Positions 1 through 7,587 are shown, counted from the first letter of the stretch. The stretch: 16,839 bases of DNA from Chitinophaga pinensis (GCA_945866165.1 CAMBGO010000029.1:1-16839); one strand, 5' to 3'. Notes: a model not told the origin generated them from the letters alone. Made by a program: numbers and translations.

Positions 1-122
1 ATTTCCTCTTTAATCCTTTCCTCAAGAACAGATGTTGGCACCTGCAACAATTTCATTAATTGAATTTGTTGTGGAGAAAGTTTTTGATGAAGCTTTTGAT
101 AAAGGCCCTGAGATAATGCCAT
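1..122 (-). CDS. rpoN: RNA polymerase sigma-54 factor RpoN, N-terminal fragment (runs off the left edge)
   Basis: The minus strand reads from an ATG at 122-120 through 40 open codons to the window edge. The peptide begins MALSQGLYQKLHQKL and continues SPQQIQLMKLLQVP, then LEERIKEE. This is the glutamine- and leucine-rich region I of sigma-54, which contacts the core polymerase and bacterial enhancer-binding activators; the QKLSPQQIQLMKLLQ signature is very characteristic. Sigma-54 directs transcription from -24/-12 promoters and depends on AAA+ activators. Only about a tenth of the protein is present, so the core-binding and DNA-binding (RpoN box) regions cannot be checked. An exact TAnnTTTG -7 element lies 40 bases upstream of the ATG (163-170, minus). 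The gene is divergent from the small secreted protein at 188. Identity is confident from the motif; intactness is unknown. Confidence 0.9.
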   Translation of the reverse strand, partial: MALSQGLYQKLHQKLSPQQIQLMKLLQVPTSVLEERIKEE

Positions 123-162
123 TGCCGGAAAGGTCGGATTTAAGAAATTTGTATCTTCACTG

Positions 163-170
163 CAAATTTA
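163..170 (-). promoter_or_regulatory. Candidate Bacteroidota -7 promoter element for rpoN
   Basis: On the minus strand this reads TAAATTTG, an exact match to the TAnnTTTG -7 consensus of the Bacteroidota housekeeping sigma factor. It lies 40 bases upstream of the rpoN ATG. I do not see a clean TTTG -33 element at the usual 19-21 base spacing. The call rests on the -7 match and position only. Confidence 0.4.
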
Positions 171-187
171 CAAACAAATCAATCTCA

Positions 188-463
188 TTGTTTAGAATAA
201 TAACTTTTATAATTTTTATGCTTTTTGCAACAAATGATGCAAACAGCCAGCCCAAGCCCAGCAATCAACCTAGATTTATTTTTATTCCTCAACGATACAA
301 TATCGACAAGCCCAGTAATACAAAACAATTGAAACCAAATCTTGCAGAAAATAAAACAGGATTCTTCTGCAGACAAGAATGGAAATTTGAAAAGAAGACA
401 GGGGTTCCATTTCGATTTAGACTAGGGTCATTAGAATATGTAAATAAGATGGAAGGCAAATAA
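188..463 (+). CDS. Small conserved-looking secreted protein of unknown function (TTG start)
   Basis: This is a predicted 91-residue protein if translation starts at the TTG at 188. The open frame extends to 32, but that part is antisense to the start of rpoN and its translation looks like nothing, so an ATG at 116 is rejected. From the TTG the protein has an N-terminal hydrophobic signal (residues 2-15, FRIITFIIFMLF), a likely cleavage region around ANSQ (18-21), and a polar proline/asparagine-rich linker. It ends in a compact charged tail at 59-91 with FFCRQEWKFEK and FRFRLGSLEYVNKMEGK. That tail resembles short hypothetical proteins I associate with Chitinophagaceae genomes (recollection, not a search). 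It has one cysteine (C61) and no lipobox. Function is unknown. The next in-frame start, ATG 218, would remove most of the signal sequence. The gene faces the MarR gene convergently, 26 bases away. Confidence 0.6.
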   Translation: MFRIITFIIFMLFATNDANSQPKPSNQPRFIFIPQRYNIDKPSNTKQLKPNLAENKTGFFCRQEWKFEKKTGVPFRFRLGSLEYVNKMEGK

Positions 464-489
464 CACCTTAAGTGTACCCGGGATTTACC

Positions 490-945
490 TCAGCCTTGAT
501 TCCTAATGCCATCTAATAATTCATTCAACTTTTTTAAATCTACTTTGCTGAGGTTCGAAAACATTTTTTCTGTATCCTTAACTTTTTTATCTAGACGATC
601 AAGCATTTTTTTTCCTTCAATAGTAATACTTACCTCAACCAGTCTTTTGTCGCTTGAAGATGTTTTTTTCAAAACCAATCCCTTTAATAAAAGCCTGTCT
701 ACAATCCTGCTCGTATCACTCATTTTATCGAGCATTCTCTCCCTAATCTTAAGAGTTGAAAGTGGGGCTGGATCACTTCCCCGAAGTATTCGTAAAATAT
801 TAAACTGCTGAAGGGTTATATCTTCAGGCAACAGCGCTGCCTTCACCCGATCTGTAACCCAATGGTATGTAAAAATGATATTGATGATTGCCTTTTGACT
901 TTCACTCGTAAAATTCTGTTGGTGTATTTCGGTTTCCAGGGCCAT
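490..945 (-). CDS. MarR-family winged-helix transcriptional regulator
   Basis: This 151-residue protein has the length and layout of MarR-type dimeric repressors that bind promoter palindromes and often release DNA on binding small aromatic ligands. An N-terminal helix (about 14-38) leads to the helix-turn-helix region with TLQQFNILRIL (44-54), IRERMLDKMSDTSRIVDRLLLKGL (67-90) and a basic beta-wing containing SSSDKR (96-101). The phrase VSITIEGKKML (105-115) is typical of the helix after the wing. A C-terminal amphipathic helix (116-148) completes the dimer interface. It is the last gene of a minus-strand run, 10 bases after the AI-2E-family permease, so it is probably co-transcribed and may regulate that operon or a distant target (inference). 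No operator can be assigned. The family call is strong; ligand and targets are unknown. Confidence 0.9.
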   Translation of the reverse strand: MALETEIHQQNFTSESQKAIINIIFTYHWVTDRVKAALLPEDITLQQFNILRILRGSDPAPLSTLKIRERMLDKMSDTSRIVDRLLLKGLVLKKTSSSDKRLVEVSITIEGKKMLDRLDKKVKDTEKMFSNLSKVDLKKLNELLDGIRNQG

Positions 946-955
946 AGATCAAACC

Positions 956-1975
956 TTATATATTTTTATTTGGGTCTACAAATTCATGGGCATATATCTT
1001 AATGAGCACTATGAAATAACTAAATATCAATGGTCCGAAAATAAATCCCATAAATCCAAAAAGCTGAAGTCCTATGATTACTCCAAAAATGGTTATGAGC
1101 GGATGGACATTACCAATTTTTTTCATCAAAGTTACCCTAGCAAGATAATCAACATTACCGGTTATAATTAAGCTATAAATCATCAATCCAGATGCTTGCA
1201 CATTCATGCCTTCTGAAAAAAGATATACAACAAGCGGAACCCAAATCATCATGGTCCCAATTATTGGGAAAAAAGCAAATATGCCAGTAAGAAAGCCCCA
1301 CATCAAGGCATCATTTAATCCAAATATTTTATACCCTACAAATGCAGTGATGCCTTGGATGAGCGATATCAATGGGATACCAATGGCATTTGCCTTTACC
1401 ATGTTTTTTGTTTCTACTGCCAACGCTTTTATACTTTCTGAATGAAGTGGAATGAATCCTAGGACCACATCTTCCATTTTTCTACTACCTGTAAGCATAA
1501 AGAATAAAACAAAAAACATCACAATCAAATTACTCAAAATTGTTGCTGTACTATTTAAAAAGGTAGGGATATATGAACTAAGATTTGCTTGAAAAGATTT
1601 GATATTATCAAGTGAAAGAACATCCTGACCAGTGAATTTTTTTATTTTTTCTGCTAAAGCCTTCAATCCTATAAACAACTCATCAGTATGCGAAAAAACA
1701 CTACTTACTTTGGGTGTTACTAACACAATGGCATAATAAAGAGGTGATGCGATAAGCAGAAAAAAAAGAAGGATCATGATAGAGGCAACTAAACCTGGCT
1801 TCATTCCTTTTTTTTCAGTTAACATAAAATATCTTTCACGTCCCAAAATATAAAATGTAAGTGCTCCCATAAAACCAGGCAAAAAGATATAAAGCTCCCT
1901 GATGATTAAAAAGCCAAGAAACCCTATTAAAAGCATTAATAAAACCTGCCGTATTCTATTATTAAATTGTGACAT
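956..1975 (-). CDS. AI-2E family transporter (PerM/YdiK-like permease)
   Basis: This 339-residue polytopic membrane protein has about seven or eight hydrophobic segments. Pairs of spans lie at both ends (about 10-45 and 60-90), followed by a soluble stretch at 90-140. The family signature is the block FLTGIFAFFPIIGTMMIWVP (228-247), followed by HPLITIFGVIIG (291-302) and GFMGFIFGPL (307-316). This matches the UPF0118/PF01594 group. The family name comes from TqsA, which exports autoinducer-2, but members also include Na+/H+ antiporters and uncharacterised permeases, so a quorum-sensing role should not be assumed here. It sits 21 bases downstream of the radical SAM gene and 10 bases upstream of the MarR gene, all on the same strand, which suggests one transcript. 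The start ATG gives a family-normal N-terminus. Confidence 0.9.
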   Translation of the reverse strand: MSQFNNRIRQVLLMLLIGFLGFLIIRELYIFLPGFMGALTFYILGRERYFMLTEKKGMKPGLVASIMILLFFLLIASPLYYAIVLVTPKVSSVFSHTDELFIGLKALAEKIKKFTGQDVLSLDNIKSFQANLSSYIPTFLNSTATILSNLIVMFFVLFFMLTGSRKMEDVVLGFIPLHSESIKALAVETKNMVKANAIGIPLISLIQGITAFVGYKIFGLNDALMWGFLTGIFAFFPIIGTMMIWVPLVVYLFSEGMNVQASGLMIYSLIITGNVDYLARVTLMKKIGNVHPLITIFGVIIGLQLFGFMGFIFGPLIFSYFIVLIKIYAHEFVDPNKNI

Positions 1976-1996
1976 ACGAATACAATATAAAGAAAT

Positions 1997-3028
1997 TTAT
2001 GAAGCCCAGACCTTAAGTCCCTCGCTACAATTAGAACAAATATCAATGTTTTTCCGGCCTTTCATTAATTCCTGCCGAAAGTCATTATACTTACTATTTT
2101 CCCATATTTCCTTCATCGAGTTATCGGCAATATTGCCCATTACATGGCTGGCATCCTTATCAAAACAACAGGGTACAACTTTTCCATCCCACGTAATCAC
2201 GTTGCTATGCCACATTTTCCAGCAATTCGATTTCATAGTACTTTTTAAAATTGATTCACCAGTAGTTAGTTTTTTATAGCGACTGTATTTATTAATTGTT
2301 GGAATGAGGTTATTGGGATCATGCTGATGATCATACACCTGTGCCGTCTTAAACCATATATCGTCTACTCCTAATTCCTTTGCCAGTTCCTTTGCCTTAT
2401 CAATTTGGTGTTCATTTGGTTTAACTACCAGGTATTGAAAAACAATCATCGGTGTTCGGCTCTTTAATTTTTTTTTCCAAAGAACAAGGTTCGAAACACC
2501 CTCTAATACCTTGGTCAAATTTCCACCAATCCTGTATTGTTCGTACACATCCTGTGTGACCCCATCGATAGACACAATAAGTCTATCAAGTCCGCTTTGG
2601 ATGGCTTTTTTAGCCGTTTCATCATCTAAAAAATGTGCATTGGTAGATGTAGCAGTATATAAACCCTTAGATGATGCATATGAAACCATATCAAGAAAAT
2701 TCTTATGAAGAAATGGTTCTCCTTGAAAATAAAAATTTAGATAAAGTGAATCTTTATAAACCTTATCTATGTTTTGCTTGAATGCATCAATACGAATTGT
2801 TCCAATAGGCCTTGTAAAAGATTTTAGACCACTAGGGCATTCAGGACAGGAAAGATTACACGCGGTAGTAGGTTCAATAGAGACTGAGATAGGAAGTCCC
2901 CAAATAATGGGCCGTGACAATATATTACTCAACAAGTAACTGAAATGCAATTTTACCAGGTTGGCAGACCTAGCAAAGGTCATTTTTGAAATCAGGTTGA
3001 GCTTGTCTACTATATTAATATTTTGCAT
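1997..3028 (-). CDS. Radical SAM protein with C-terminal SPASM domain
   Basis: This 343-residue enzyme has the CxxxCxxC motif CNLSCPEC (C57, C61, C64), which binds the [4Fe-4S] cluster that cleaves S-adenosylmethionine. A GEP motif (103-105) for SAM amine contact lies on the next strand, and VSIDG (152-156) on a later core strand. The C-terminal part carries further cysteines at C269, C287, C288, C331 and C334, with GNIADNSMKEIWENSKYNDFR (298-318) between them. This is the SPASM layout that holds auxiliary iron-sulfur clusters in peptide- or protein-modifying enzymes such as anSME. The substrate is unknown: I see no precursor peptide or sulfatase beside it. It is first of a three-gene minus-strand run with the permease and MarR genes and diverges from the M1 aminopeptidase gene over 51 bases. 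The two cysteine clusters make the family call secure. Confidence 0.92.
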   Translation of the reverse strand: MQNINIVDKLNLISKMTFARSANLVKLHFSYLLSNILSRPIIWGLPISVSIEPTTACNLSCPECPSGLKSFTRPIGTIRIDAFKQNIDKVYKDSLYLNFYFQGEPFLHKNFLDMVSYASSKGLYTATSTNAHFLDDETAKKAIQSGLDRLIVSIDGVTQDVYEQYRIGGNLTKVLEGVSNLVLWKKKLKSRTPMIVFQYLVVKPNEHQIDKAKELAKELGVDDIWFKTAQVYDHQHDPNNLIPTINKYSRYKKLTTGESILKSTMKSNCWKMWHSNVITWDGKVVPCCFDKDASHVMGNIADNSMKEIWENSKYNDFRQELMKGRKNIDICSNCSEGLKVWAS

Positions 3029-3079
3029 TGCTGTGTAAAAGTAGAATAAAGTGTTGTTCGTTTAGTAAATTGCTAAGGA

Positions 3080-5092
3080 ATGGCAACAAAGAATATTTAT
3101 CATAGGTTCAAATATGCGAATAAGCATTTTAAACGTTGGATTCTGCCCTTACTTTTCTTACTTTTAGCACAACAGGATTGGGCGCAAAACAACAATCAAA
3201 TTCAAGGGTCTATAGATGAAATAGCCGTCATTGAACAAAAAGCAGCAATAAATAAAGTTCTAAGATCTTCGAAAAATTCAATGCTTTCTTTTGCGTCTTC
3301 TAATTTTGATGTACACTATATTGTTTGCAATTGGAATATAGATCCCGCTATTAGGTACATACAAGGAAATGTAAAATTTGGATTTACAATTACTGAAAAA
3401 GCAAATTCAATCACTTTCGATCTTGCAAACGAACTATTGGTTGATAGTATTCGCTACAAAAACAATAAGCTGTCATTTTCACGTCCGCCAAATAATTCAG
3501 TTGTAATAAATCTTGGAAATTCACTGGAAAAAAATATAAAAGATGAACTAACTATTTTTTATAAAGGAATTCCGCCTGCAGCAAATTCTCCTTTCAGCAC
3601 TTTCACGAATTCATCTCATGCAGGAGTACCTGTAATGTGGACCTTGAGTGAACCTTATGGTGGAAAAGATTGGTGGCCTTGCAAGAATGGATTAAACGAC
3701 AAGGCTGATTCAATAGATATTTCAATTACCACTCCAGATAAATACACATCATCTTGTAATGGCTTGTTGATCAAGGAACTTATTGTCGGCGGGAAAAGAA
3801 CAACATTTTGGAAACACCGCTATCCTATTGCAACTTATCTTATAGCTATTGCAGCTACAAACTACTCGATCATAAAAGACTCAATTCAACTTGGTAACAA
3901 ATGGTTGCCATTAATGGAACATGCCTATCCTGAGAGAATCAGTGAATTCAAAAATGCTGCGAGTATAACCAAAAGAACCATGCAGCTTTTGCACAATACA
4001 TTTACCCCATATCCATTTATTAACGAACGATACGGTCATACACAATTTGGATTTAGTGGTGGAATGGAACACCAGACCAATTCATTTATGGTTAACATGA
4101 ATGAAACTTTGATTGTGCATGAATTGGCTCACCAATGGTTTGGCAATAAGATAACATGTGGGTCGTGGAAAGATATATGGCTAAATGAGGGTTTTGCTAT
4201 TTTTTGTACCAATTTCAGTACTGAAAAATTTTATTCTGAAACCTCACTGCTGAATCTTTATAGATCACAAATAAACTTCATTACATCAAACAAGAAAGGA
4301 ACTGTTTATGTAGATGATACAACAAGCGTTAGTCGCATTTTTGACTCACGATTAACTTACACTAAAGGTGGTTGGGTTTTGCAGATGTTACGTTGGAAAC
4401 TAGGTGATGATACTTTTTTCAAGGCAGTAAAAAATTATTTAGAAGACCCTGCACTTGCCTATCGATATGCATTTACATCAGACTTAAAAAAACATTTTGA
4501 AATTACCAGCGGTAAAAACCTTGACGAATTTTTCAATGACTGGGTTTATGGTAATGGGTATCCAAGCTATCAATTGAGATGGAATGCACTGGGTAAAAGC
4601 TGGGTCAACACAACACTTTCTCAAACAACCTCAGATAATACAGTGGATTTTTTTGAGATGCCAGTCGCGATAAGATTTAAAAACGCTTTAAGAGACACTA
4701 CAATCATTATTGATCATCAAAAAAATGGACAAACTAATTTTATTAATATTGGATTTATTGCAGACAGTGCTTTCATCGATCCCAAGTTAAAAATCATTTC
4801 TGTAAACAACACTGTTGTAAAATCGCAGGCAATATCAAATGATGAAGATGTTATTATGTTTCCAAATCCTGTAAAGAATTCATTTAATGTATTGATAAGC
4901 AACTTGAAGGAAGGCAGCTTGCAGCTTTCATTATACAATTCAACTGGGCAGGTTGTTTGGCAAAAAAGAAATGAAAATTTCAGGGGTGCGGAAATTTATA
5001 ACATTCCTTCAGACAAGCTATCATCTGGTGTTTACTGGCTCAGTATTAGAAAAGACAAAGAAAAAATAATTGTTAGAAGAATTTTAAAATGA
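3080..5092 (+). CDS. Secreted M1-family zinc aminopeptidase with T9SS sorting domain
   Basis: This 670-residue enzyme removes N-terminal residues from peptides outside the cell. A basic, then hydrophobic signal sequence spans about residues 13-36 (RWILPLLFLLLA, then WAQ). The M1 N-terminal beta domain follows. The substrate-binding motif is GGMEH (about 327-331). The zinc site is HELAH (H347, H351) with the third ligand E370 in NEGFA, at the canonical HExxH-x18-E spacing, and the likely transition-state tyrosine is Y427 in YTKGGW. The last ~78 residues (593-670) start with MFPNPVKNSF and end with a basic KIIVRRILK tail, containing LSLYNSTGQVV and LSSGVYWL. That is a type A C-terminal sorting domain of the type IX secretion system, normally cleaved on export. 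All catalytic residues are present. Large ERAP/PepN-type C-terminal domains are absent, as in short bacterial M1 enzymes. Substrate preference cannot be read from the sequence. Confidence 0.95.
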   Translation: MATKNIYHRFKYANKHFKRWILPLLFLLLAQQDWAQNNNQIQGSIDEIAVIEQKAAINKVLRSSKNSMLSFASSNFDVHYIVCNWNIDPAIRYIQGNVKFGFTITEKANSITFDLANELLVDSIRYKNNKLSFSRPPNNSVVINLGNSLEKNIKDELTIFYKGIPPAANSPFSTFTNSSHAGVPVMWTLSEPYGGKDWWPCKNGLNDKADSIDISITTPDKYTSSCNGLLIKELIVGGKRTTFWKHRYPIATYLIAIAATNYSIIKDSIQLGNKWLPLMEHAYPERISEFKNAASITKRTMQLLHNTFTPYPFINERYGHTQFGFSGGMEHQTNSFMVNMNETLIVHELAHQWFGNKITCGSWKDIWLNEGFAIFCTNFSTEKFYSETSLLNLYRSQINFITSNKKGTVYVDDTTSVSRIFDSRLTYTKGGWVLQMLRWKLGDDTFFKAVKNYLEDPALAYRYAFTSDLKKHFEITSGKNLDEFFNDWVYGNGYPSYQLRWNALGKSWVNTTLSQTTSDNTVDFFEMPVAIRFKNALRDTTIIIDHQKNGQTNFINIGFIADSAFIDPKLKIISVNNTVVKSQAISNDEDVIMFPNPVKNSFNVLISNLKEGSLQLSLYNSTGQVVWQKRNENFRGAEIYNIPSDKLSSGVYWLSIRKDKEKIIVRRILK

Positions 5093-5111
5093 AAATAAAT
5101 CTAAAATGCAC

Positions 5112-5138
5112 TCAAGCTTAGGCTTGAACATTTAAGCC
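5112..5138 (+). terminator. Two overlapping alternative hairpins after the aminopeptidase gene
   Basis: TCAAGC (5112-5117) pairs with GCTTGA (5122-5127) over a four-base loop. The segment GGCTTG (5121-5126) can instead pair with the AAGCC region (5133-5138), the G at 5126 pairing with T5133 as a wobble. The second hairpin is followed by a T-rich run (AATTGTTTGTTT), so it could act as a weak terminator for the aminopeptidase transcript. The two structures share bases and exclude each other. Stems are short and the T-tract is interrupted. Confidence 0.3.
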
Positions 5139-5157
5139 AATTGTTTGTTTCAACATT

Positions 5158-5376
5158 ATGGAACCAGAAGTAAGAGATTTTTTACAGCGAATAGTGTGGT
5201 CATTGTCAGCCACCCTGGTTTGGCTACTTATCAATACTATTGCTGGGCTTCGATTTCAACTTGCAGTTTTTGATCAATCCCACCAGCTAGGGACGATTAT
5301 TTTTTATTGTTGGTTTTTTGCCAGTTTTTTTCTTCTCTTCAAAATTTTCAAGCGTCTCTGGAACAAGCATTTGTAA
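5158..5376 (+). CDS. Small two-span membrane protein of unknown function
   Basis: This 72-residue protein starts MEPEVRDFLQRIVW. It has two hydrophobic segments, about 14-29 (SLSATLVWLLINTIAG) and 46-62 (TIIFYCWFFASFFLLF), joined by a short loop with RFQLAVFDQSHQLG. It ends in a basic, aromatic tail (KIFKRLWNKHL). A hairpin with both ends in the cytoplasm fits the positive charge at the C-terminus. I recognise no catalytic motif and assign no function. It lies 65 bases after the aminopeptidase on the same strand, behind a possible weak terminator, and is convergent with the SPFH gene 39 bases on. The coherent hydrophobic pattern and the clean ATG make it a likely real gene. Confidence 0.65.
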   Translation: MEPEVRDFLQRIVWSLSATLVWLLINTIAGLRFQLAVFDQSHQLGTIIFYCWFFASFFLLFKIFKRLWNKHL

Positions 5377-5415
5377 AAGATAACAGCCCCCTTTTAAACC
5401 CATCTTTTCTATTTC

Positions 5416-6318
5416 CTATTTGGCATCAATTATTAGCGGTGAACCTTTTGAGGGCATCACAATGATTTTCGAGTTCGCAGATTTAGCTAATTCTTTCATA
5501 GCTTGAATTTGCTCATATTGAAGTTGTCTATCATTCAAGCTACTGCTCACTATACGCTGATAATCAGAAATTCCTTGTGCTTCAACGCGCTTTCTTTCTG
5601 CTTCTTGCTTTTCCTTTTGAAGTACAAACTGCATCTTTTGTGCTTCTTGTTCTGCATTGATTTTTTGCTCAATGGTTGATTTTACTGATGCGGGAAGTGT
5701 AATGTTTCTTACTAACAAATTTTCTAAAATCATACCTCGCTTCTTAAAATCAGCTTCAATGGTTTTAAAAATGCGCGTTTGAAATTCATCGCGTTTGGTA
5801 GAATACAAGGCAACGGCTTCATAATAAACTGAATTATCACGTATTCTTGTTCTTGTGATGGGGCGAACTATCTTATCTTCATAATCAACACCGACTTCTC
5901 TCAATAACCTACCTGCTTCAGCTGGATTTACGCGGTAAAGAACAGAAAGATCAATTGTTACTTCAAGCCCATCCGACGTCAATACCTTGATTGCATCGTC
6001 GCCTGTTTTGGTTCCTTCGTCATGCACACCACTCATGGTATAATTCAACGTTCGAATATCAAGGGTTGTAACATCCATCAATGGATTGATAAAATTTAAA
6101 CCACTAGTTAGTATATCAGTTTGAACCTTACCAAAAAGCGATTTCACCCCTACATAACCGGCATCAACCTGACGAATACTTGCATTGAGTATTCCCAGCG
6201 ATGCAACTACAATTCCTGATATTCGTATTGAATTTGCAAAGCGGGCGATCGATCCTTCTGCGTTGCGAATAGCACTACCAATGGCGAATAATATAATTCC
6301 AATAATTAAAAGAAACAT
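5416..6318 (-). CDS. Prohibitin-like SPFH/Band 7 membrane protein
   Basis: This 300-residue protein has an N-terminal hydrophobic segment (2-14) and a second one at about 33-46 (SGIVVASLGILNAS). The SPFH/Band 7 domain follows at about 50-210: DAGYVGVKSLFGKV (52-65), GLNFINPLMDVTTLDIRT (73-90), then TSDGLEVTIDLSVLYRV (114-130), the classic core strand pattern. A charged, alanine/glutamate-rich coiled coil spans about 215-285 (EQKINAEQEAQKMQF, KEKQEAERKRVEAQG). This order matches prohibitins, which form large ring assemblies in membranes and in bacteria are linked to membrane microdomains and FtsH protease control; the specific role here is inference. The C-terminal KIIVMPSKGSPLIID is typical of bacterial homologues. 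It lies 50 bases downstream of the NTF2-like gene on the same strand. Confidence 0.92.
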   Translation of the reverse strand: MFLLIIGIILFAIGSAIRNAEGSIARFANSIRISGIVVASLGILNASIRQVDAGYVGVKSLFGKVQTDILTSGLNFINPLMDVTTLDIRTLNYTMSGVHDEGTKTGDDAIKVLTSDGLEVTIDLSVLYRVNPAEAGRLLREVGVDYEDKIVRPITRTRIRDNSVYYEAVALYSTKRDEFQTRIFKTIEADFKKRGMILENLLVRNITLPASVKSTIEQKINAEQEAQKMQFVLQKEKQEAERKRVEAQGISDYQRIVSSSLNDRQLQYEQIQAMKELAKSANSKIIVMPSKGSPLIIDAK

Positions 6319-6368
6319 GATAAGAAGTTTAAATATAGATAAGTAAATTGAAGAAAAGGTTGCAAGTA

Positions 6369-6794
6369 CTAACTACTGTGATCAGCAATAATCAACCATT
6401 CCCCATGCTGTTTTTCAAAAATCAATGTGTAATGTCCTCCAACATCACCTGCCTTTCGTGTAAGATACCATTTTCCTACTACCATGTAGTAATTAGGACC
6501 AAGCGGCTTAAGGTGAAGAATATCAAAACGCAGTTTTCCCATGTTATCAGGACCGCTGTAATTTTTCTTGTAGCTCGCCAGCGTTGCATTGTAGCCATAT
6601 GTAACACCAGCCTTTCCGATATACATCAATGAATCGGATTTTAAATACCCAATCATAAAACGATCAAGATCGCCATTATTCCAAGCCTTGGTCTGATTTT
6701 CAAGAATAGCAAGAATTTCTGTTTCGTCTTTTTTTTGAGAAAAGACGATGACGCTAAAAAATAAAACAAATAATGTAATGAATGTCTTTTTCAT
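6369..6794 (-). CDS. Secreted NTF2-like (DUF4440/SnoaL-type) protein
   Basis: This 141-residue protein starts with a signal peptide (MKKTFITLFVLFFSVIVFSQ, cleavage near 19). The mature part begins with an amphipathic helix ILAILENQTKAWNNGDLDRFM (27-47), whose AWNxGDLDxFM pattern is diagnostic of the NTF2-like/DUF4440 fold. Strands follow (DSLMYIGKAGVTYGYNATLASYKK), then paired strands RFDILHLKPLG and YYMVVGKWYLTR, ending HYTLIFEKQHGEWLIIADHSS. The fold is a cone with an internal pocket. Related proteins include ketosteroid isomerases and cyclases, but most DUF4440 members have no proven activity. The location is periplasmic or outside the cell by the signal peptide. It is between the subunit-3-type lipoprotein gene (78 bases upstream) and the SPFH gene on the same strand. 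No enzymatic function is claimed. Confidence 0.85.
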   Translation of the reverse strand: MKKTFITLFVLFFSVIVFSQKKDETEILAILENQTKAWNNGDLDRFMIGYLKSDSLMYIGKAGVTYGYNATLASYKKNYSGPDNMGKLRFDILHLKPLGPNYYMVVGKWYLTRKAGDVGGHYTLIFEKQHGEWLIIADHSS

Positions 6795-6872
6795 ATTGGT
6801 CTAAAGTTTATCAAATAAAAATAATCATCAAGATACTTGAAGATTTGTTTGCTTTAGAACCAGTAAAAAAAC

Positions 6873-7442
6873 CTAGGTGGCCCAGGCTTTATCGCCCTTT
6901 TTATAAGGAACACATCCTTCATATTTACCTGGAATAGCAATATATCTCAATGCTTGTGTAGCGCCAATTTCTGAAGTGAAATAACCTAGCAGCGTGAGCT
7001 GCTTCATCATTCCAAAATAATGATTGGGATCTGCCTCTTTTTTTGTTTCGTTGTATTTTTTCAACTCCTTATTCAATTCATTTAACAGTGCAGTTCGTTG
7101 CTCAGCGGTTGAATCAAGGAATGATTTACCATTGGTTTTTTTGGATACTTCATCAATTTTCCCCAAACCATCCGTGAAGATTTTTTGATCCTTTTCTTCA
7201 TAGCAATCTGTTACCATCGTATTCATGAATAACCCTACTTTAGCAGCCTTTGCACCGGGGGTATCCGTTGTTGGAATAATTGTTTCTGCTATTTCATCCA
7301 ACAATGCAATCTGATCAGCCGTCAATAACGCTACAACAGCTTGCTTCTCGGAAGGATTACATCCTTCAAGAAAAATTGTACCACCGATAACAGTTCCTCC
7401 CATGATAAGAGCAACTCTCTCCAATGCATCGCGTCTATTCAT
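6873..7442 (-). CDS. Gluconate 2-dehydrogenase subunit 3 family lipoprotein (orphan)
   Basis: This 189-residue protein begins MNRRDALERVALIMGG. The twin arginines and hydrophobic stretch (to about 26) suggest Tat export, and LEGC (25-28) is a lipobox that would acylate C28. The mature part has LTADQIALLDEIAETIIPTTDTPGAKAAKVG (40-70 region), where the ETIIPxTDTPGA block is the hallmark of PF13618. Further on are the helical TAEQRTALLNELNKELKK and HYFGMMKQLTLLGYFTSEIG, ending in GCVPYKKGDKAWAT. In characterised complexes the small subunit supports a GMC-type FAD dehydrogenase, and its gene normally sits beside the large subunit. Here the neighbours are an NTF2-like gene and a divergent GH3 gene, and no GMC oxidoreductase is in the window. 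The family call is strong; partner and substrate are unknown. Confidence 0.88.
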   Translation of the reverse strand: MNRRDALERVALIMGGTVIGGTIFLEGCNPSEKQAVVALLTADQIALLDEIAETIIPTTDTPGAKAAKVGLFMNTMVTDCYEEKDQKIFTDGLGKIDEVSKKTNGKSFLDSTAEQRTALLNELNKELKKYNETKKEADPNHYFGMMKQLTLLGYFTSEIGATQALRYIAIPGKYEGCVPYKKGDKAWAT

Positions 7443-7587
7443 AAATAGGTTTTATTCATAAATGTACAAAAGTTATATACTAAATAGAACTCTTAGGCTT
7501 AAAATTTTTAGCTTCCCAATGGCAATTTATCATTAGTTCATCAATGTATGTTTTTCAAATTTAAATGAATACTGTACCTTGCAGCCC

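Noticed and set aside
32..187. N-terminal extension of the small plus-strand gene, with an ATG at 32 in its frame (ORF 32-463, beginning MLAPATISL).
   Set aside because: It is antisense to the rpoN coding start, and the signal-peptide-like segment begins only at about 188.
956..1975. Quorum-sensing autoinducer-2 export by the AI-2E-family permease.
   Set aside because: The family name is broader than its function; no luxS or lsr-type genes are in the window.
3036..3043. Near-consensus -7 element (TACTTTTA) for the radical SAM gene.
   Set aside because: One mismatch, and it lies so close to the ATG that there would be almost no leader; not distinguishable from chance.
7579..7587. TTG start for the GH3 gene nine bases before the ATG.
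   Set aside because: The ATG at 7588 gives a sensible N-terminus and the upstream codons add only three residues with no support.
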